Assembly: GCA_024734495.1 (NCBI GenBank)
Contig: JALMQS010000070.1
Location: 18,104,306 to 18,168,305 of the forward strand
Reading direction: 5' to 3'
Source: Forficula auricularia
Taxonomy: Eukaryota > Arthropoda > Insecta > Dermaptera > Forficulidae
DNA: 64,000 nucleotides
Part shown: positions 31,346-41,207 of the stretch, piece after piece
Layout: each line of letters begins with the position of its first letter
Numbering within the stretch: the stretch's first letter is position 1
Position numbers and translations under genes: made by a program
The notes under the pieces: model-generated
Databases searched by the model: none
Seen by the model: the letters and a program-made list of their open reading frames with translations, nothing else
What the model was told of the DNA's origin: nothing

Positions 31346-32160
31346 CGAAGCTCAAATACAATGTATACATTAATTCATGTAAAATAATTGGTTTAATTTA
31401 ATTTATTAAATATCGAGGTTTAAATCCCCTAAATATTAATTAATTTGGACAATTTAATTGATGATCGGCTAAGTTGTTTTTGATGGGTTTTTTGTTAATT
31501 GAAATAATTATTCACAGGTGGTTGTCATGATAAAAATGTTTATTTACATTTTTATTCAATTTCCTTTTAATAAATAATTGGTTTTTTAATTTTATATCCC
31601 ACAATAAGATCATTATAATTATTATTATATATTAAAAGTTGGGCAATTTAATTGATTAAGACTGAAAGGGATAGGGATATTGATTGGAATTGGAATAATT
31701 ATCGGAAAAAAGTTTTTTTCTATTTAATTAGTTTTTTTCCTCTTGTTAAAAACAAGGACTAAAAGATGATCAAGGACAGTCGATGGTGGAGAAGTAATCT
31801 CCGAAGTCGACGCTCAAATACATATGTATACATTAATTCATGTAAAATAATTGGTTTAATTTAATTAATTAAATATCGAGGTTTAAATCCCACAAAATAT
31901 TAATTAATTTGACAATTTAATTGATGAACTAGGTCTCATCTTCGGCTAAGTTGTTTTTGAATGGGTTTTTTGTTAATTCAAATAATTATCCACAGGTGGT
32001 TGTTTGAATAAAAATTTATAATTATATTTTTTTCAATTTTCTTTTTAATAAAATTAATTGTATTTTTTTATTTTAAATTCCACTAATAGATCATTACAAA
32101 TATTATTATATATTAGAATTTGCCAATTTAATTAAATAAAGGTATTTTTCTATAAAATAA

Positions 32161-32751
32161 TTTATTAGAATATCAATTTCATTCTCTTAAAAAATCCGAC
32201 AATTCAAAGGATCGTACCTCCTTCTTCAGGATTTAAAAGGGTCAACGAAAGGACCTCCGCGTATTTTAATATATAATATTATTTTTAATTACAATTACAT
32301 TCAAAACTTTGTGCCCAGTGATACACGTCTTGATGATGACTATAACGGGTGTACCATAAACGTGTTGTAAAAAATATAAATTAAATTTTATAAGATTGGA
32401 GTACTTTTGGAGACGGACTGATAAGTGAATTAAGTGGATATCGATGGGGACTGCCTCATCGATATCCACTTAATTAAATTTTATTTTTATTTTAGTTGAG
32501 AATAAAAATCGACCTTTTTTACCTGAATTTAAAATTAAAAATAATATTATAATATCGCTTTTAACTAAAGCAAAAAATTACCGAGCATCGCTCGGTGTTC
32601 CAACTACTTCTTTTAAATCTAAATTATCTAATCGAATTAATGATAACAATTTACCAAACAAAACAACAAAATCTTTCACGGATGCAAAATCAAGAATAAC
32701 AAAATTTCAATTTGTTATTGTCATTTAATCTTATAAATTTCAATCTCACTC
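32161..32751. repeat. Dispersed repeat with hairpin-family end
   Basis: 32180-32340 matches 8790-8900. 32424-32474 is a small perfect hairpin. 32500-32620 is the hairpin-family end in minus orientation, with TTACCGAGCATCGCTCGGTG. From 32620 on there is nothing to call. Confidence 0.6.
32424..32474. repeat. Short perfect hairpin
   Basis: AATTAAGTGGATATCGATG and its exact complement are separated by about ten bases (GGGACTGCCT). Confidence 0.85.
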
Positions 32752-32940
32752 AAGAATTTTCACAAATTTCATCTTACAATTTTCACAAATTTCATCTTAC
32801 AATTTTCACAAATTTCATCTTACAATTTTCACAAATTTCATCTTACAATTTTCACAAATTTCATCTTACAATTTTCACAAATTTCATCTTACAATTTTCA
32901 CAAATTTCATCTACAATTTTCACAAATTTAACTTACAATT
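32752..32940 (+). repeat. 23 bp minisatellite, about eight copies
   Basis: Unit CACAAATTTCATCTTACAAT plus TTT, repeated from 32761 with very few changes; the last unit is one base short. The repeated peptide frame is a by-product. There are no spacers of varied sequence, so this is not a CRISPR-like array. Confidence 0.95.
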
Positions 32941-33049
32941 TTTTTCACTAGATTATAAATCTTAACATACAGCCATAATATATATTTTGATTACAGTATT
33001 TTAATAATACTTATTATAATCAGCTTGAGCGACGACGCCGACGTGATTT

Positions 33050-33408
33050 TTTTAATCGACTTCAAAAAAGGAGGAGGTTCTCAACTAGACTGAATTTTTT
33101 TGTGTGTGTGTCTATGTTACCTGATATCTTCGCCAATTGTGAACCTATTTTGATGATTTTTTTTGCATTGAGTTCAATATAGTTTTCGGTTGGTCCTAAA
33201 TTTATTTCATTGGTTTTGGACCTTGGACGCATAACTTTTTGGTTTATGAATCGATTTTAATAGATTCTTTCTGCGTTTGGATCAGTATAGCTCCAAGTTA
33301 GTCCAAATACCTAAATATTTATTTATTTATTCATTTTTATGTATGTTCAGCAAGAACCCATATTAATTTGTTCAAGTTCTGATGATATGATTAATGATGA
33401 AATAATGG
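33050..33408 (+). repeat. ACCGACTTC dispersed repeat, 5' part
   Basis: ATCGACTTCAAAAAAGGAGG start, then the TTTATGAATCGATTTTAATA block. It leads into the palindrome at 33409. Confidence 0.75.
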
Positions 33409-34326
33409 AAATATCCCATTCTTATGACCAAATAATCGAAATTATAATAAATAAAGTCTTTTATAAAAAAATCTTAAAACGTTCATTTAAAACCCGCAAA
33501 CGTTTCTAGAGGATTTCTCTATTTATGAATTGAATTTTATTATCATTTTCTGATTCATTCGCCCGACGCTTTCTCTTACGAGATGCATGCAAAAAGTATT
33601 ATATTAAGTCACTATTAATAACATCACTAAAAAGAGAAAAATAAAAATAATTTTTATAAAAAAATAAAATAAAACCGACTTCAAAAAATTAAATCCATCA
33701 AATAAAATAATAGAGAACTCAAAAAATCAAATAAAATGCACTAAAAGGTATAAAATAATTATTATCTTATTTAGTTACAACTAAACGACGAAATATTGAC
33801 ATGAAATCACTTTTTGAAGTCGGTGCTAAACTAACTATATAAACGAGCTTACCCGCCAAATACTAAAAGTAAGATCCATTGAGTGCGATTAATAAAATGT
33901 ATATGTTTGGCACCGACTTCAAAAAGTGATTTCATGTCAATATTTCGTAGTTTAGTTGTAACTAAATAAGATAATTATTTTATACATTTTAATGCATTTT
34001 ATTTGATTTTTGAGTTCTTATTATTTTATTTGTTGAATTTAATTTTTTTGAAGTCGGTTGAAGTTATTTTTTTTATATAAAATTATTTTAAATTTTTCTC
34101 TTTTTAGTAATGTTATTAATAGTGACTTAATATAATACTTTGCATGCATCTCGTAAGAGAAAGCGTCGGGCGAATGAATCAGAAAATGATAATAAAATTC
34201 AATTCATAAATAGAGAAATCCTTTAGAAACGTTTGCGTGGTTTTAAATGAACGTTTTAAGATTTTTTTTTATAAAAGACTTTATTTATTATAATTTCGAT
34301 TATTTGGTCATAAGAATTGGAGATTT
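33409..34326. repeat. Near-perfect palindrome of about 0.9 kb (ACCGACTTC family)
   Basis: Left arm 33409-33850 and right arm 33895-34326 are inverted copies over about 430 bases each. They contain TTTCTCTTACGAGATGCATG, the phrase TTAACATCACTAAAAAGAGA-like text, ACCGACTTC and TTTAGTTGTAACT. By eye the arms differ by scattered substitutions and small gaps. The central 45 bases are unpaired. This is larger than the foldbacks at 1609 and 9575, whose arms cover only the inner third. Confidence 0.85.
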
Positions 34327-34355
34327 GTTTGTTGAATTTAATATTTTTGAAATCG

Positions 34356-34545
34356 TTTTTTTTTTTTTTGGGCTTTTCGGCCTTTCTAGCCATAAGCCCA
34401 ACTACGATACTAGTTATATTTTTTTGAAATTTGTCTCTACCCCCGGGGGTCAGATTTTGGCCGGATGCTCCTCGAGTCGGATTCGAACCCGAGTCCCCTG
34501 GCTAGCTCGCTGTCACGCTACCGCCTAGCCTATCTGACCCCCCCC
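34356..34545 (-). mobile_element. tRNA-derived SINE in the palindrome flank
   Basis: GGCTTTTCGGCC family, minus orientation, B-box GGATTCGAACCC. The flanking GAAATCG (34349-34355 and 34546-34552) is a short target duplication inside ACCGACTTC repeat sequence. Confidence 0.87.
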
Positions 34546-35539
34546 GAAATCGGTTTTATTTTTATTTTTATTTTTATTTTTTTTACAAAAATTATTAGTG
34601 CCTATACATCCAGTGCTCTATCTCATAACAAATAAAATTTATTAAAAATAGGAAATTTAAATTATTATTTTAATACCCACTTCGGAGTCCAGAGGGAGCA
34701 GCCTCCTAGCTAGTAAGATGCCCGCCGTGAAGCCGGGTTTCACAGATGTTAAAAAATAATCCATATTATCTTCGGATTTAACCCGGTATTAATTTTTTAA
34801 AGCTATACCTCATTTGTTTTTTGTATTAAAGTATTATTCTTAAATAATCTCGTAGAATTAACATTCAGAAATTATTGAATATATTTCTTTAACTTTATTC
34901 AAGGGGCTCATTTACTTAAAAGCTTTGATCAAATTTCCCAGGAACACTTGAAATATAGGTCGCAGTACACTAGTATAGTCTTTCAAGAAATGTCATTTAA
35001 CAACCACTCTTCTATATAATATAATGAACATATTGAATTTGCAACGTCATGAAAAAAGACCAGGATTAGATGGATATTGATTAAAAAACAACAAACACAA
35101 AAAATGCAGGATTGAATTTGTTTTAGTTGAAGAGGGAAGTGTACCATTTGGTCCTTTGATTAGTCACTATACAAGTATTTTTCTTATTTAATTTTCGCAA
35201 AATAATTTTCTGCTAAAGGCTCTCTTCTTTGGGAAAGGGGTAGAATGGTAACTAAGTTAGTTTCTCGTATGAAAGAACGAAAGGGCCCATCCCTTTCCAC
35301 TCGAGTATCAATGAGTTTAGGGCTTTGGGAATTTGATCTCGATTGCCTTCGTTTTTTTTGTTTTTATTCTAACACCCCCTTGTCGCCATTTAATCCAGGG
35401 AATCGCGTCTCAATTTGCCAAGCAATCTGAGAGGCCCCTTCATATAATTTATACTTTTAGTAAAATAAATTTTTCTATTTACTTTCTAGTACTACCAATA
35501 ATAATACCTATATTCTCTTTTATTCTAATCCTTTCTCTT
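34546..35539. other. Unassigned region
   Basis: 34680-34745 shares AAGATGCCCGCCGT with 57780-57800. The frame at 35245-35430 has ordinary amino-acid composition but no recognisable motif. No transposon ends found before the mariner at 35540. Confidence 0.4.
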
Positions 35540-36472
35540 TTAGGCTGATGCATAATTAGAGCTGATGTATAATTATGGAACGTTTTTTAAAAATATGTTT
35601 ATTCAGCAAAAACAATAATAAAATCTAACAAAAACATGTTTGCTAACTGATTATTCGGGAACGTATTCACCATCTACTTCAATAACTGCTTCCCATTTGC
35701 TTCTGGCAGTCGGTCGATTCTACCGGCGAAAAAAGTCACGATTCTGGAAGGCAATCCACGCTTTGACATCGGCCACCAAGTCATCCAAATCGTCGTAGAT
35801 CTCAGTCTTTTGCCAGGTTTTCAAAGAGCGGTTGACGTGATAGTCCGTGAGTACGGCGGATGTGGGAGCCCAGATCCCAGCCCTTATTGACGATGAATTC
35901 GACGACCCGGCGCTCAACATGTGGACGTGCGTTATCGTGATGGAACACGATGTGGTTCTTTTTGCGCGGTCTTTTTGACTTGTTGATGCCGGAGAGCTCG
36001 TGGGGACCCATCCAGCCAATTTCCATACCTTGCCAAGCTTTTGAGGCGTCGAACGATCGTTGATTGGTCGACATTGAAGTCTGCAGCCAGCATTCGTGTT
36101 GTAAGGCTTTCATCCTCTCCACGGCTACGTCAGAAGCGGCTGATCATCAAAATCCGATGGCCGACCTCTTCCTTCATTATCCTCCAAACTAGTGTCACCT
36201 GATTTGAAACGTGGCAACCACTTCCGTACTGCACTATCAGTAATTGTTCCTTCGCCAAAAGTTCGTTGAGATCGCGAAATGACTGTGCTGCCTTCCATCC
36301 TTTCTCGTAGTGGTAGAGCATAATATGACGAATATGAGTATGGTTTTCGACACGTATTTTTATTAACTATAAATAGAGAAGATTGTTTTTATAAAAAAAA
36401 TAAACAAAACGCCATTTTTGGCTAAAGAAAAACGCGCCAATACAAACGTTCCATAATTATGCATCAACCTAA
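35540..36472. mobile_element. mariner element, internally deleted
   Basis: The right terminus reads (outside in) TTAGGTTGATGCATAATTAT, then GGAACGTTTGTATTGGCGCG. The left terminus has the same sequence with its outer 18 bases partly duplicated (GGCTGATGCATAATTA then GAGCTGATGTATAATTATGG). TA flanks fit mariner insertion. Length is about 0.93 kb against about 1.3 kb for complete mariners, explained by the deletion in the transposase frame. Confidence 0.9.
35651..36340 (-). pseudogene. mariner transposase, frameshifted and missing the first catalytic aspartate
   Basis: Starting near 36340 on the minus strand it reads HIMLYHYEKGWKAAQSFRDL, then after frameshifts a KWLPRFKSGDTSLEDNEGRG segment, a VPHELS-like segment, IVFHHDNARPHV (second catalytic Asp), TDYHVNRSLKTW (third catalytic Asp, D34D pattern) and VDGEYVPE-stop. 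HELSGINKSKR is joined directly to PRKKNHIVF, so about 120 residues, including the block with the first aspartate, are deleted. Several frameshifts follow. It cannot encode an active enzyme. Confidence 0.9.
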
Positions 36473-36533
36473 TATATACATATATTCTCATACTTTACTC
36501 TCTTTTAAAAAAATAATTTTTACTTTACATACA

Positions 36534-36866
36534 CACTGAAAAAACAATTTATTTATAATAAATATATTGATAGAGTTGAGCATTTTTAATGAGCTCTTAT
36601 TTATTCCAAAGATATTTTATTAATAATCAAGATATATCGAAATCATTCCAAATATTAACAAATTTTTAGGAATTTAATCCAAATACATATATAATATACT
36701 TGAGTCATCTATTTTATTCTATTATATATATCTCTTAATATCAAATAAATGTCTTGTTTACTTCTTATGAAACCTCTTATTATATCTAAACGAATATTTT
36801 TCTATCATAAAACGACCTAGATTTTTTGCAAATAGTGATATCTTAATAATTAAGATTTTTTACAAA
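36534..36866 (+). mobile_element. CACTG-ended element, left part
   Basis: CACTGAAAAAACAATTTATT and the following 330 bases (TTAATGAGCTCTTATTTATT and GATATATCGAAATCATTC) match the left third of the element at 38332-39246. The right end is missing. Confidence 0.7.
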
Positions 36867-36879
36867 AACGGGAAGTTGT

Positions 36880-37015
36880 TTCTGAGGTGGGGGCGGAATT
36901 AGGGTGGGTGTGGGGTGGAGGGTGCAGGAGGTGGGGTGAAGTGGTGGGTGTTCAGGGGTTACTATATAGGTTTTAACTGAAGCAAAAAGTTACCGAGCAT
37001 CACTCGGTGGCCAGA
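36880..37015 (-). repeat. Hairpin-family end with G-rich core
   Basis: A G-rich tract (36888-36955) is followed by TTACCGAGCATCACTCGGTG, the terminal hairpin with one mismatch. Minus orientation relative to 20555. Confidence 0.65.
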
Positions 37016-37099
37016 TACTATACTTTATATACTCTACCTTTTCTATTCTCTTTCTATCTATTTAAGCTTATGTGAAAATTATCTTTTCATACATATTTG

Positions 37100-37198
37100 A
37101 TGGCTTCCACGCCACAAGCTCTGGAGAATTCCATCAACGACTGGACTTGCCTAGCTCTTACGCAGCTTTCATTCTTATGCGCGCACTATGTTGCCTAA
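37100..37198 (+). CDS. Short hypothetical frame (32 codons)
   Basis: An ATG frame with balanced codon use, beginning MASTPQALENSINDW and ending at TAA; AATAAA follows about 20 bases later. I find no second copy in the window. It is too short to assign, and has no visible splice donor. It may be a fragment of a host exon or chance. Confidence 0.2.
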   Translation: MASTPQALENSINDWTCLALTQLSFLCAHYVA

Positions 37199-37265
37199 AT
37201 ACAGGCGCACCAACGTCATAAATAAAGTTCACATTCAGAGACTACATTTTGAGGATTTTAATTAG

Positions 37266-37628
37266 TTAAGGTAGCTGTTTCGCGACAATACTAGCAAAAA
37301 ATGCTAGAATATATAGTACAGAAAATAAGGATTCATAATTCATAAAACCCAAAACTTTTTGCTGTTTATGTACCACTACTAGCCAATCCCGTGCTCCTTT
37401 TACAAATCTGGCAACACTGTCCGAGCATGAATATTTTTTATCATAGAAATGACAGATAAAATACATTATAAAACAAAAAGTTCTTAATAAACGATTAAAA
37501 GCTGTTGCGACAATGGCTGAAGCGAAAAACATCAAAAAAATTACTAAAGTTAACCCAATTTTTAGGTTAAATATATCGTCGAAAGCTGAAATTTTCAATA
37601 GAAGAGTCTGATATTCATATAAAGACAT
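37266..37628 (-). CDS. Hypothetical multi-pass membrane protein fragment, possibly an insect chemoreceptor
   Basis: 120 codons without a stop in DNA where frames this long are rare outside transposons. Two or three hydrophobic segments are visible: roughly residues 23-45 (IGLTLVIFLMFFASAIVAT), 48-62 (RTFCFIMYFICHFY) and 99-115 (LFSVLYILAFFASIVA). The layout of a short helix, a charged loop and a final segment after a Y/L-E-x-(F/L)-x-S-V-L stretch is reminiscent of TM5-TM7 of insect odorant receptors (7tm_6), but I cannot confirm homology. A TTTCAG near 37588 on the minus strand could be a splice acceptor, making the real exon start at AFDDIF. The frame ends KQLP-stop. It lies in a repeat-poor island. 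It could be a pseudogene or a chance frame. Confidence 0.35.
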   Translation of the reverse strand: MSLYEYQTLLLKISAFDDIFNLKIGLTLVIFLMFFASAIVATAFNRLLRTFCFIMYFICHFYDKKYSCSDSVARFVKGARDWLVVVHKQQKVLGFMNYESLFSVLYILAFFASIVAKQLP

Positions 37629-38331
37629 GACGAATTGTTAATAGGCCCAAAATTAAAATGTGGAAGGAGTTGTTTTGTAAATGATTAGATATACATTATT
37701 TTATTAAATATATAAGAGAAGAGATAGGTGTATTGTAAAGTTATGTGGATGGCCACATCAGCTTATTCTTTTTAAACTTTTACAAATTCCATAGATAATG
37801 GGAGAAATACTCCTGAAACGATTGGGGTCTTAATAAACGTTTGGAGAAATTTCGTCGAAATCGATCTAAAGATCTAGGACTTATATTTTTTAACACCCCC
37901 CCCCCAATTTCGGCCTCGAGAAAATAATAATTATTTTTTATTATAAGACCCTTTTATAGTATATTCCATTTTCATTGGGTATTTTTTTTGTATTTTTTTT
38001 AGTTTGAAAATTTTATATTTTTAATTTTTCAAAGAGTGACCCTCTTAATCTCAATATAAAGAATCTACATTCGAAATTTTGTTTTGATATTCACACTAGT
38101 TTTTAACCAAGAGAGCGTAGACAAAATTTGATAATATACTCGCAGACATCCTGACAAAATAATTAAATATCTCGTAAAATATAATTTTCACGATGATAAC
38201 TCATTAGAGCTTTTTTCTAGACCATAAGTCGTAGTTTTGTTCAATTTTTTGTATCAAAATAGTTGCAGCAGTTTTTGAGATATTTAAAAAAACAACACTT
38301 TTTTCATGCACGATTACAATACTTGACCATT
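37629..38331 (+). repeat. Dispersed repeat, diverged relative of 24.9-25.3 kb
   Basis: 37745-37770 holds GATGGCCACATCAGCTTATT, an inverted piece of the 24575 unit. 38040-38331 runs in plus orientation through the same series of phrases as 25000-25265, ending ACGATTACAATACTTGACCA. Confidence 0.6.
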
Positions 38332-39246
38332 CACTGAAAAAATAATTTCTTTCTAATAAATATATTGATAGAGTTGGTCATTTTTAATGAGCTCTTATTT
38401 ATTCCAAAGATATTTTATTAATAATCAAGATATATCGAAATCATTCGAAATATGACTAAATTTTAGGTATTTGTTCCAAATATATTTTATACTTGAGTGA
38501 TATCTATTTTATTCTATTAGATATCTCTTAATATCAAATGAATGTCTTGTTTACTTCTAGTAAAACCTCTTATTATGTCTAAACAAATGTTTTTTTATTA
38601 TAAAAGGACTTAGATTTTTTGCAAATAATGATATCTTAATAATTAAGATATTCAAAAAAAATTAACAAAAATTTTGTTTACATTATTAATTGTTTTTTTT
38701 TTTAATTTTAAAACCCACTATAAGATTATAAGAAATATTAATATATATTAAAATTAGATTACCGTGTAACTTTAAATCAAATATATAATAATTCAAATTT
38801 TTATCTAATTAATTCAACCAAATGAATAATTAAAATAAATATTTATATAATTCATTTGATTGAATATAGATTCTACATCAAATGAATATACTCATCTTCT
38901 AGTCAGAAATACATATATACTATTATAAATAAAAAATATTCAAGTTTATATAATTTCTTGTCGTAATTACGTATTATTCCATTTAAATACCCAACTATTA
39001 AATTTAACTATTCCACTATTTTACTCAAATAACAATATTTTTATAATTTACTTATTGGTGATTGGTTCAAATAGCGGCATCTTAATTATTAATATATATC
39101 TAGAATTCCTCAAAAAATATGAGAATACTTAAAATACGTATATCATTTATTCATATTGAACAGAGATTGATTTCGTCATAATTAGCTTCACCATCTATTC
39201 ATATCAAATATAATTTCTTAACTATAAATAGATCGTTTTTTCAGTG
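38332..39246. mobile_element. DNA transposon (non-autonomous) with CACTGAAAAAA ends
   Basis: Left end CACTGAAAAAATAATTTC and right end GTTTTTTCAGTG are inverted repeats of about 11 bases. The 0.9 kb interior is AT-rich with no coding frame. A truncated copy is at 36534, and a start of the same type (CACTGAAAAAAAG) lies at 57895. CACTG ends are seen in several DNA transposon groups, so I leave the superfamily open. Confidence 0.7.
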
Positions 39247-39920
39247 CAGGGTATGGTCCGAATATTGTAATCATTGTTTTTTTTTTGAAATATATAAAAA
39301 AAAGGCTGAAAATATTAGGATAAAAAAAATGAGCAAAATCACATGTCGTTTTGGTCTCCAAAAAAGCCCTATTGAATAAACATAGGAAAAAATTATATTT
39401 TACCAGATATTAATTATTTTGTCAAAATGTCTGTTAGTAAGTTCCCAAATTTTGTATACATTCTGGCTCAAAAACTGGTATGAATATGAAAACGAAATTT
39501 TACTTGCAGGGACAGCACTAATTAAGGGAGGTAGAAAGGTTCTTAGAAAAATAAAATTTTTCAATTTTCAAAAAAAAGCCAAGGAAATTTGAATTTACTA
39601 TAAAATGGTCCTATAATAAAAAAGTGAGTCGTTATTTTTTTTTAAGTAGGCATTTAAAATTTCGTTTTGATATTCACGCTAGTTTTTGACTTAGAGAACG
39701 TAGACAAAATTTGGTAACGTACTCGCAGACATTTTGACAAAATAATTAAATATCTCCTAGTAAAATACAATTTTTCCAATATTCATTCGCTAGAGCTTTT
39801 TTGTAGACCAACACCTCGTAGTTTTGGTCAATTTTTTTTTATCAAAATAGTTTCAGCCGTTTTTGAGATATTTCGAAAAAAAAGACTTTTTCATGCACAA
39901 TTAAAATACTTGACTATACC
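39247..39920. repeat. Inverted then direct copies of the CCATACCCTG-ended repeat
   Basis: 39247-39500 reads the repeat in minus orientation, starting CAGGGTATGGTC, while 39640-39915 reads it again in plus. With 38040-38331 this makes three copies in alternating orientation around the CACTG element. Confidence 0.65.
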
Positions 39921-39937
39921 ATGTAAGTAATTTATCA

Positions 39938-40055
39938 TAAGATGGTGTCATCTATTGGAATGGATTATTTTGAATTATATGTCAGAGGGGTTGTTTTTCA
40001 CCCCTTGGGAATGGAGCCCGAGTGCCAGTAACAGCAATCCGGGCCATTCTAAAAA
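39938..40055 (-). mobile_element. tRNA-derived SINE, CCAGTAACAGCAATCC family
   Basis: On the minus strand: GGATTGCTGTTACTGGCACT, a GGGCTCC-like B-box region, GGGTGAAAAACAACCCCTCT and ATGACACCATCTTAT. Copies at 41208 and 43735. The head includes a B-box in the better copy. Confidence 0.75.
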
Positions 40056-40248
40056 AATTTGAATTTATTACCATCGGCAAATTGAAATCTTTCATATTCA
40101 ATTAGGAAAAGTCATTCCATTGCCCTTCGAATTTTGAATCTCTTCAAAATTTGAAACACTCAACGACCTTTATTTAAATTATATGGCATGGCTATATGTT
40201 TAAATTTAGAATAACTATATCGCAAAATTTTACAAATTAAGATAACAA
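40056..40248. other. SINE-related tail and AT-rich DNA
   Basis: TTATTACCATCGGCAAATTG matches the 3' tail of the SINE at 41208-41400, but in plus orientation while the adjacent SINE core is minus. This marks an inversion junction. Confidence 0.5.
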
Positions 40249-40302
40249 TTAATTAAGTACGTTTGCAGGTATTTGGACAGGAAGGTGTAAATCAAAAAAT
40301 TG

Positions 40303-40361
40303 TCATTGATTTTTGCGACGTTTCGCCAGCTTTATTCTGACTTCATCAGACTTATCAATGA
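40303..40361 (-). ncRNA. Candidate hammerhead ribozyme, outer left arm
   Basis: Minus strand: CTGATGA, A, stem GTCAG-AATAAAG-CTGGC, GAAA, then CGTC. ACGT is a self-complementary stem III and GUC the cleavage triplet. TCATTGA upstream pairs with TCAATGA downstream as distal stem I, with an internal loop. All invariant core bases are present. Confidence 0.6.
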
Positions 40362-40687
40362 ATAAGATTAATATTAATTATTATCATTTCCGTCCATAAT
40401 TTAATTTATAATTTGATAGTTTATATTGGGAAAATAAGGACAAGTTTATGTGTGACTTTTTATTTATCCACCAATTTATTCGAAGTTGAGATTTTTGTAT
40501 ATAGGATAAAAAGAAAACATCTTTATTCTATTATTTGTAAGAAGTGATTACTGTTCTGTTCTGTATTGATAAGGTTGTATTAAAAAGAGAAAAATTGTGT
40601 TTTTTGTGAATGTGCCAAATATCTTTTGAAAATTGTATTCTGATGGCCTTCAATGGTAACGAAGGTAAGAAGAAAATTTAAACGAAT

Positions 40688-40764
40688 GTGTGACATGACT
40701 ATTTGAAGCCCTGAAGAAGTCGTAAAGTCGACGAAACGTTGGTGGATAAATAAAAAAGTCACAC
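40688..40764 (+). ncRNA. Candidate hammerhead ribozyme, inner element
   Basis: CTGAAGA (40711-40717), A, stem GTCG-TAAAGT-CGAC, GAAA (40733-40736), CGTT. The core fits CUGANGA with N=A, ACGT is palindromic and GUU is a permitted cleavage triplet. Stem I can form as GCC/GGT next to the core, TATTT/AAATA beyond an internal loop, and GTGTGAC/GTCACAC at the outer end. Related motifs are at 45.2-45.4 kb. Confidence 0.6.
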
Positions 40765-41004
40765 ATAAAAACTTGTCCTTATTTTCCCAATATAAACTTT
40801 CAAATTATAAATTAATATTAATATATAACAGATGTAATATAAATAATAAATATAAAATATAAATAATAAATAATAATATATAAATTGATCATTGTTCGGA
40901 ACAAAAAAGAGAAATAATTACAATGAATTTTATTCCTAAACATGTGCACATCTGTTATATATATTAATCAAATATAATATTATTAATATAAATATTAATC
41001 AAAT

Positions 41005-41063
41005 TCATTGAGATGTCTGATGAAGTCAGAATAAACCTGGCGAAACGTCGCAAAAATCAATGA
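41005..41063 (+). ncRNA. Candidate hammerhead ribozyme, outer right arm
   Basis: CTGATGA (41017-41023), one A, stem GTCAG (41025-41029) with CTGGC (41037-41041), GAAA (41042-41045), then C-GTC with cleavage expected after 41049. Stem I: TGT/GCA next to the core, an internal loop, and a perfect 7 bp TCATTGA (41005-41011)/TCAATGA (41057-41063). An internal loop in stem I facing loop II is typical of natural type I hammerheads. This is the best-formed candidate. Confidence 0.65.
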
Positions 41064-41207
41064 CAATTTTTTGATTTACACCTTCCTGTCCAAATACCTG
41101 CAAACGTACTTAATTAATTAAATAATATGGATGCTATGGACTTTAATAAGATAACAATCTTGGAATAAAATATTTAACGCGTTTACATATGTCATAAAGG
41201 TTCACAC

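Larger units (their letters stand above)
29640..32160 (+). repeat. Compound tandem array, units of about 0.45 kb
   Basis: Units run from TCATCTTCGGCTAAGTTG, through ATTCACAGGTGGTTG, TTATCGGAAAA, GATGGTGGAGAAGTAATCTC and CATGTAAAATAATTGG. They begin near 29740, 31463 and 31934. The array is disrupted by the palindrome at 30258-30413 and the LINE at 30539-31345. Confidence 0.8.
40249..41117. mobile_element. Nested foldback elements with hammerhead-like motifs
   Basis: Outer arms 40249-40361 and 41005-41117 are inverted copies (ACGTTTGCAGGTATTTGGAC, then AATCAATGACAATTTTTTGA). Inside lies a second inverted pair (about 40420-40473 and 40741-40800: TTGGGAAAATAAGGACAAGT). Three hammerhead-like cores are present, one in each outer arm and one beside the inner right arm. 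No frame encodes a recognisable protein. The best interpretation is terminal repeats of one or two Penelope-like elements in inverted orientation. Confidence 0.7.

Noticed and set aside
32712..32951. 79-codon frame with repeated peptide, and possible CRISPR-like array
   Set aside because: It is a 23 bp minisatellite. There are no unique spacers and the host is eukaryotic.
34247..34528. 93-codon frame
   Set aside because: It runs from ACCGACTTC repeat sequence into the SINE at 34356-34545.
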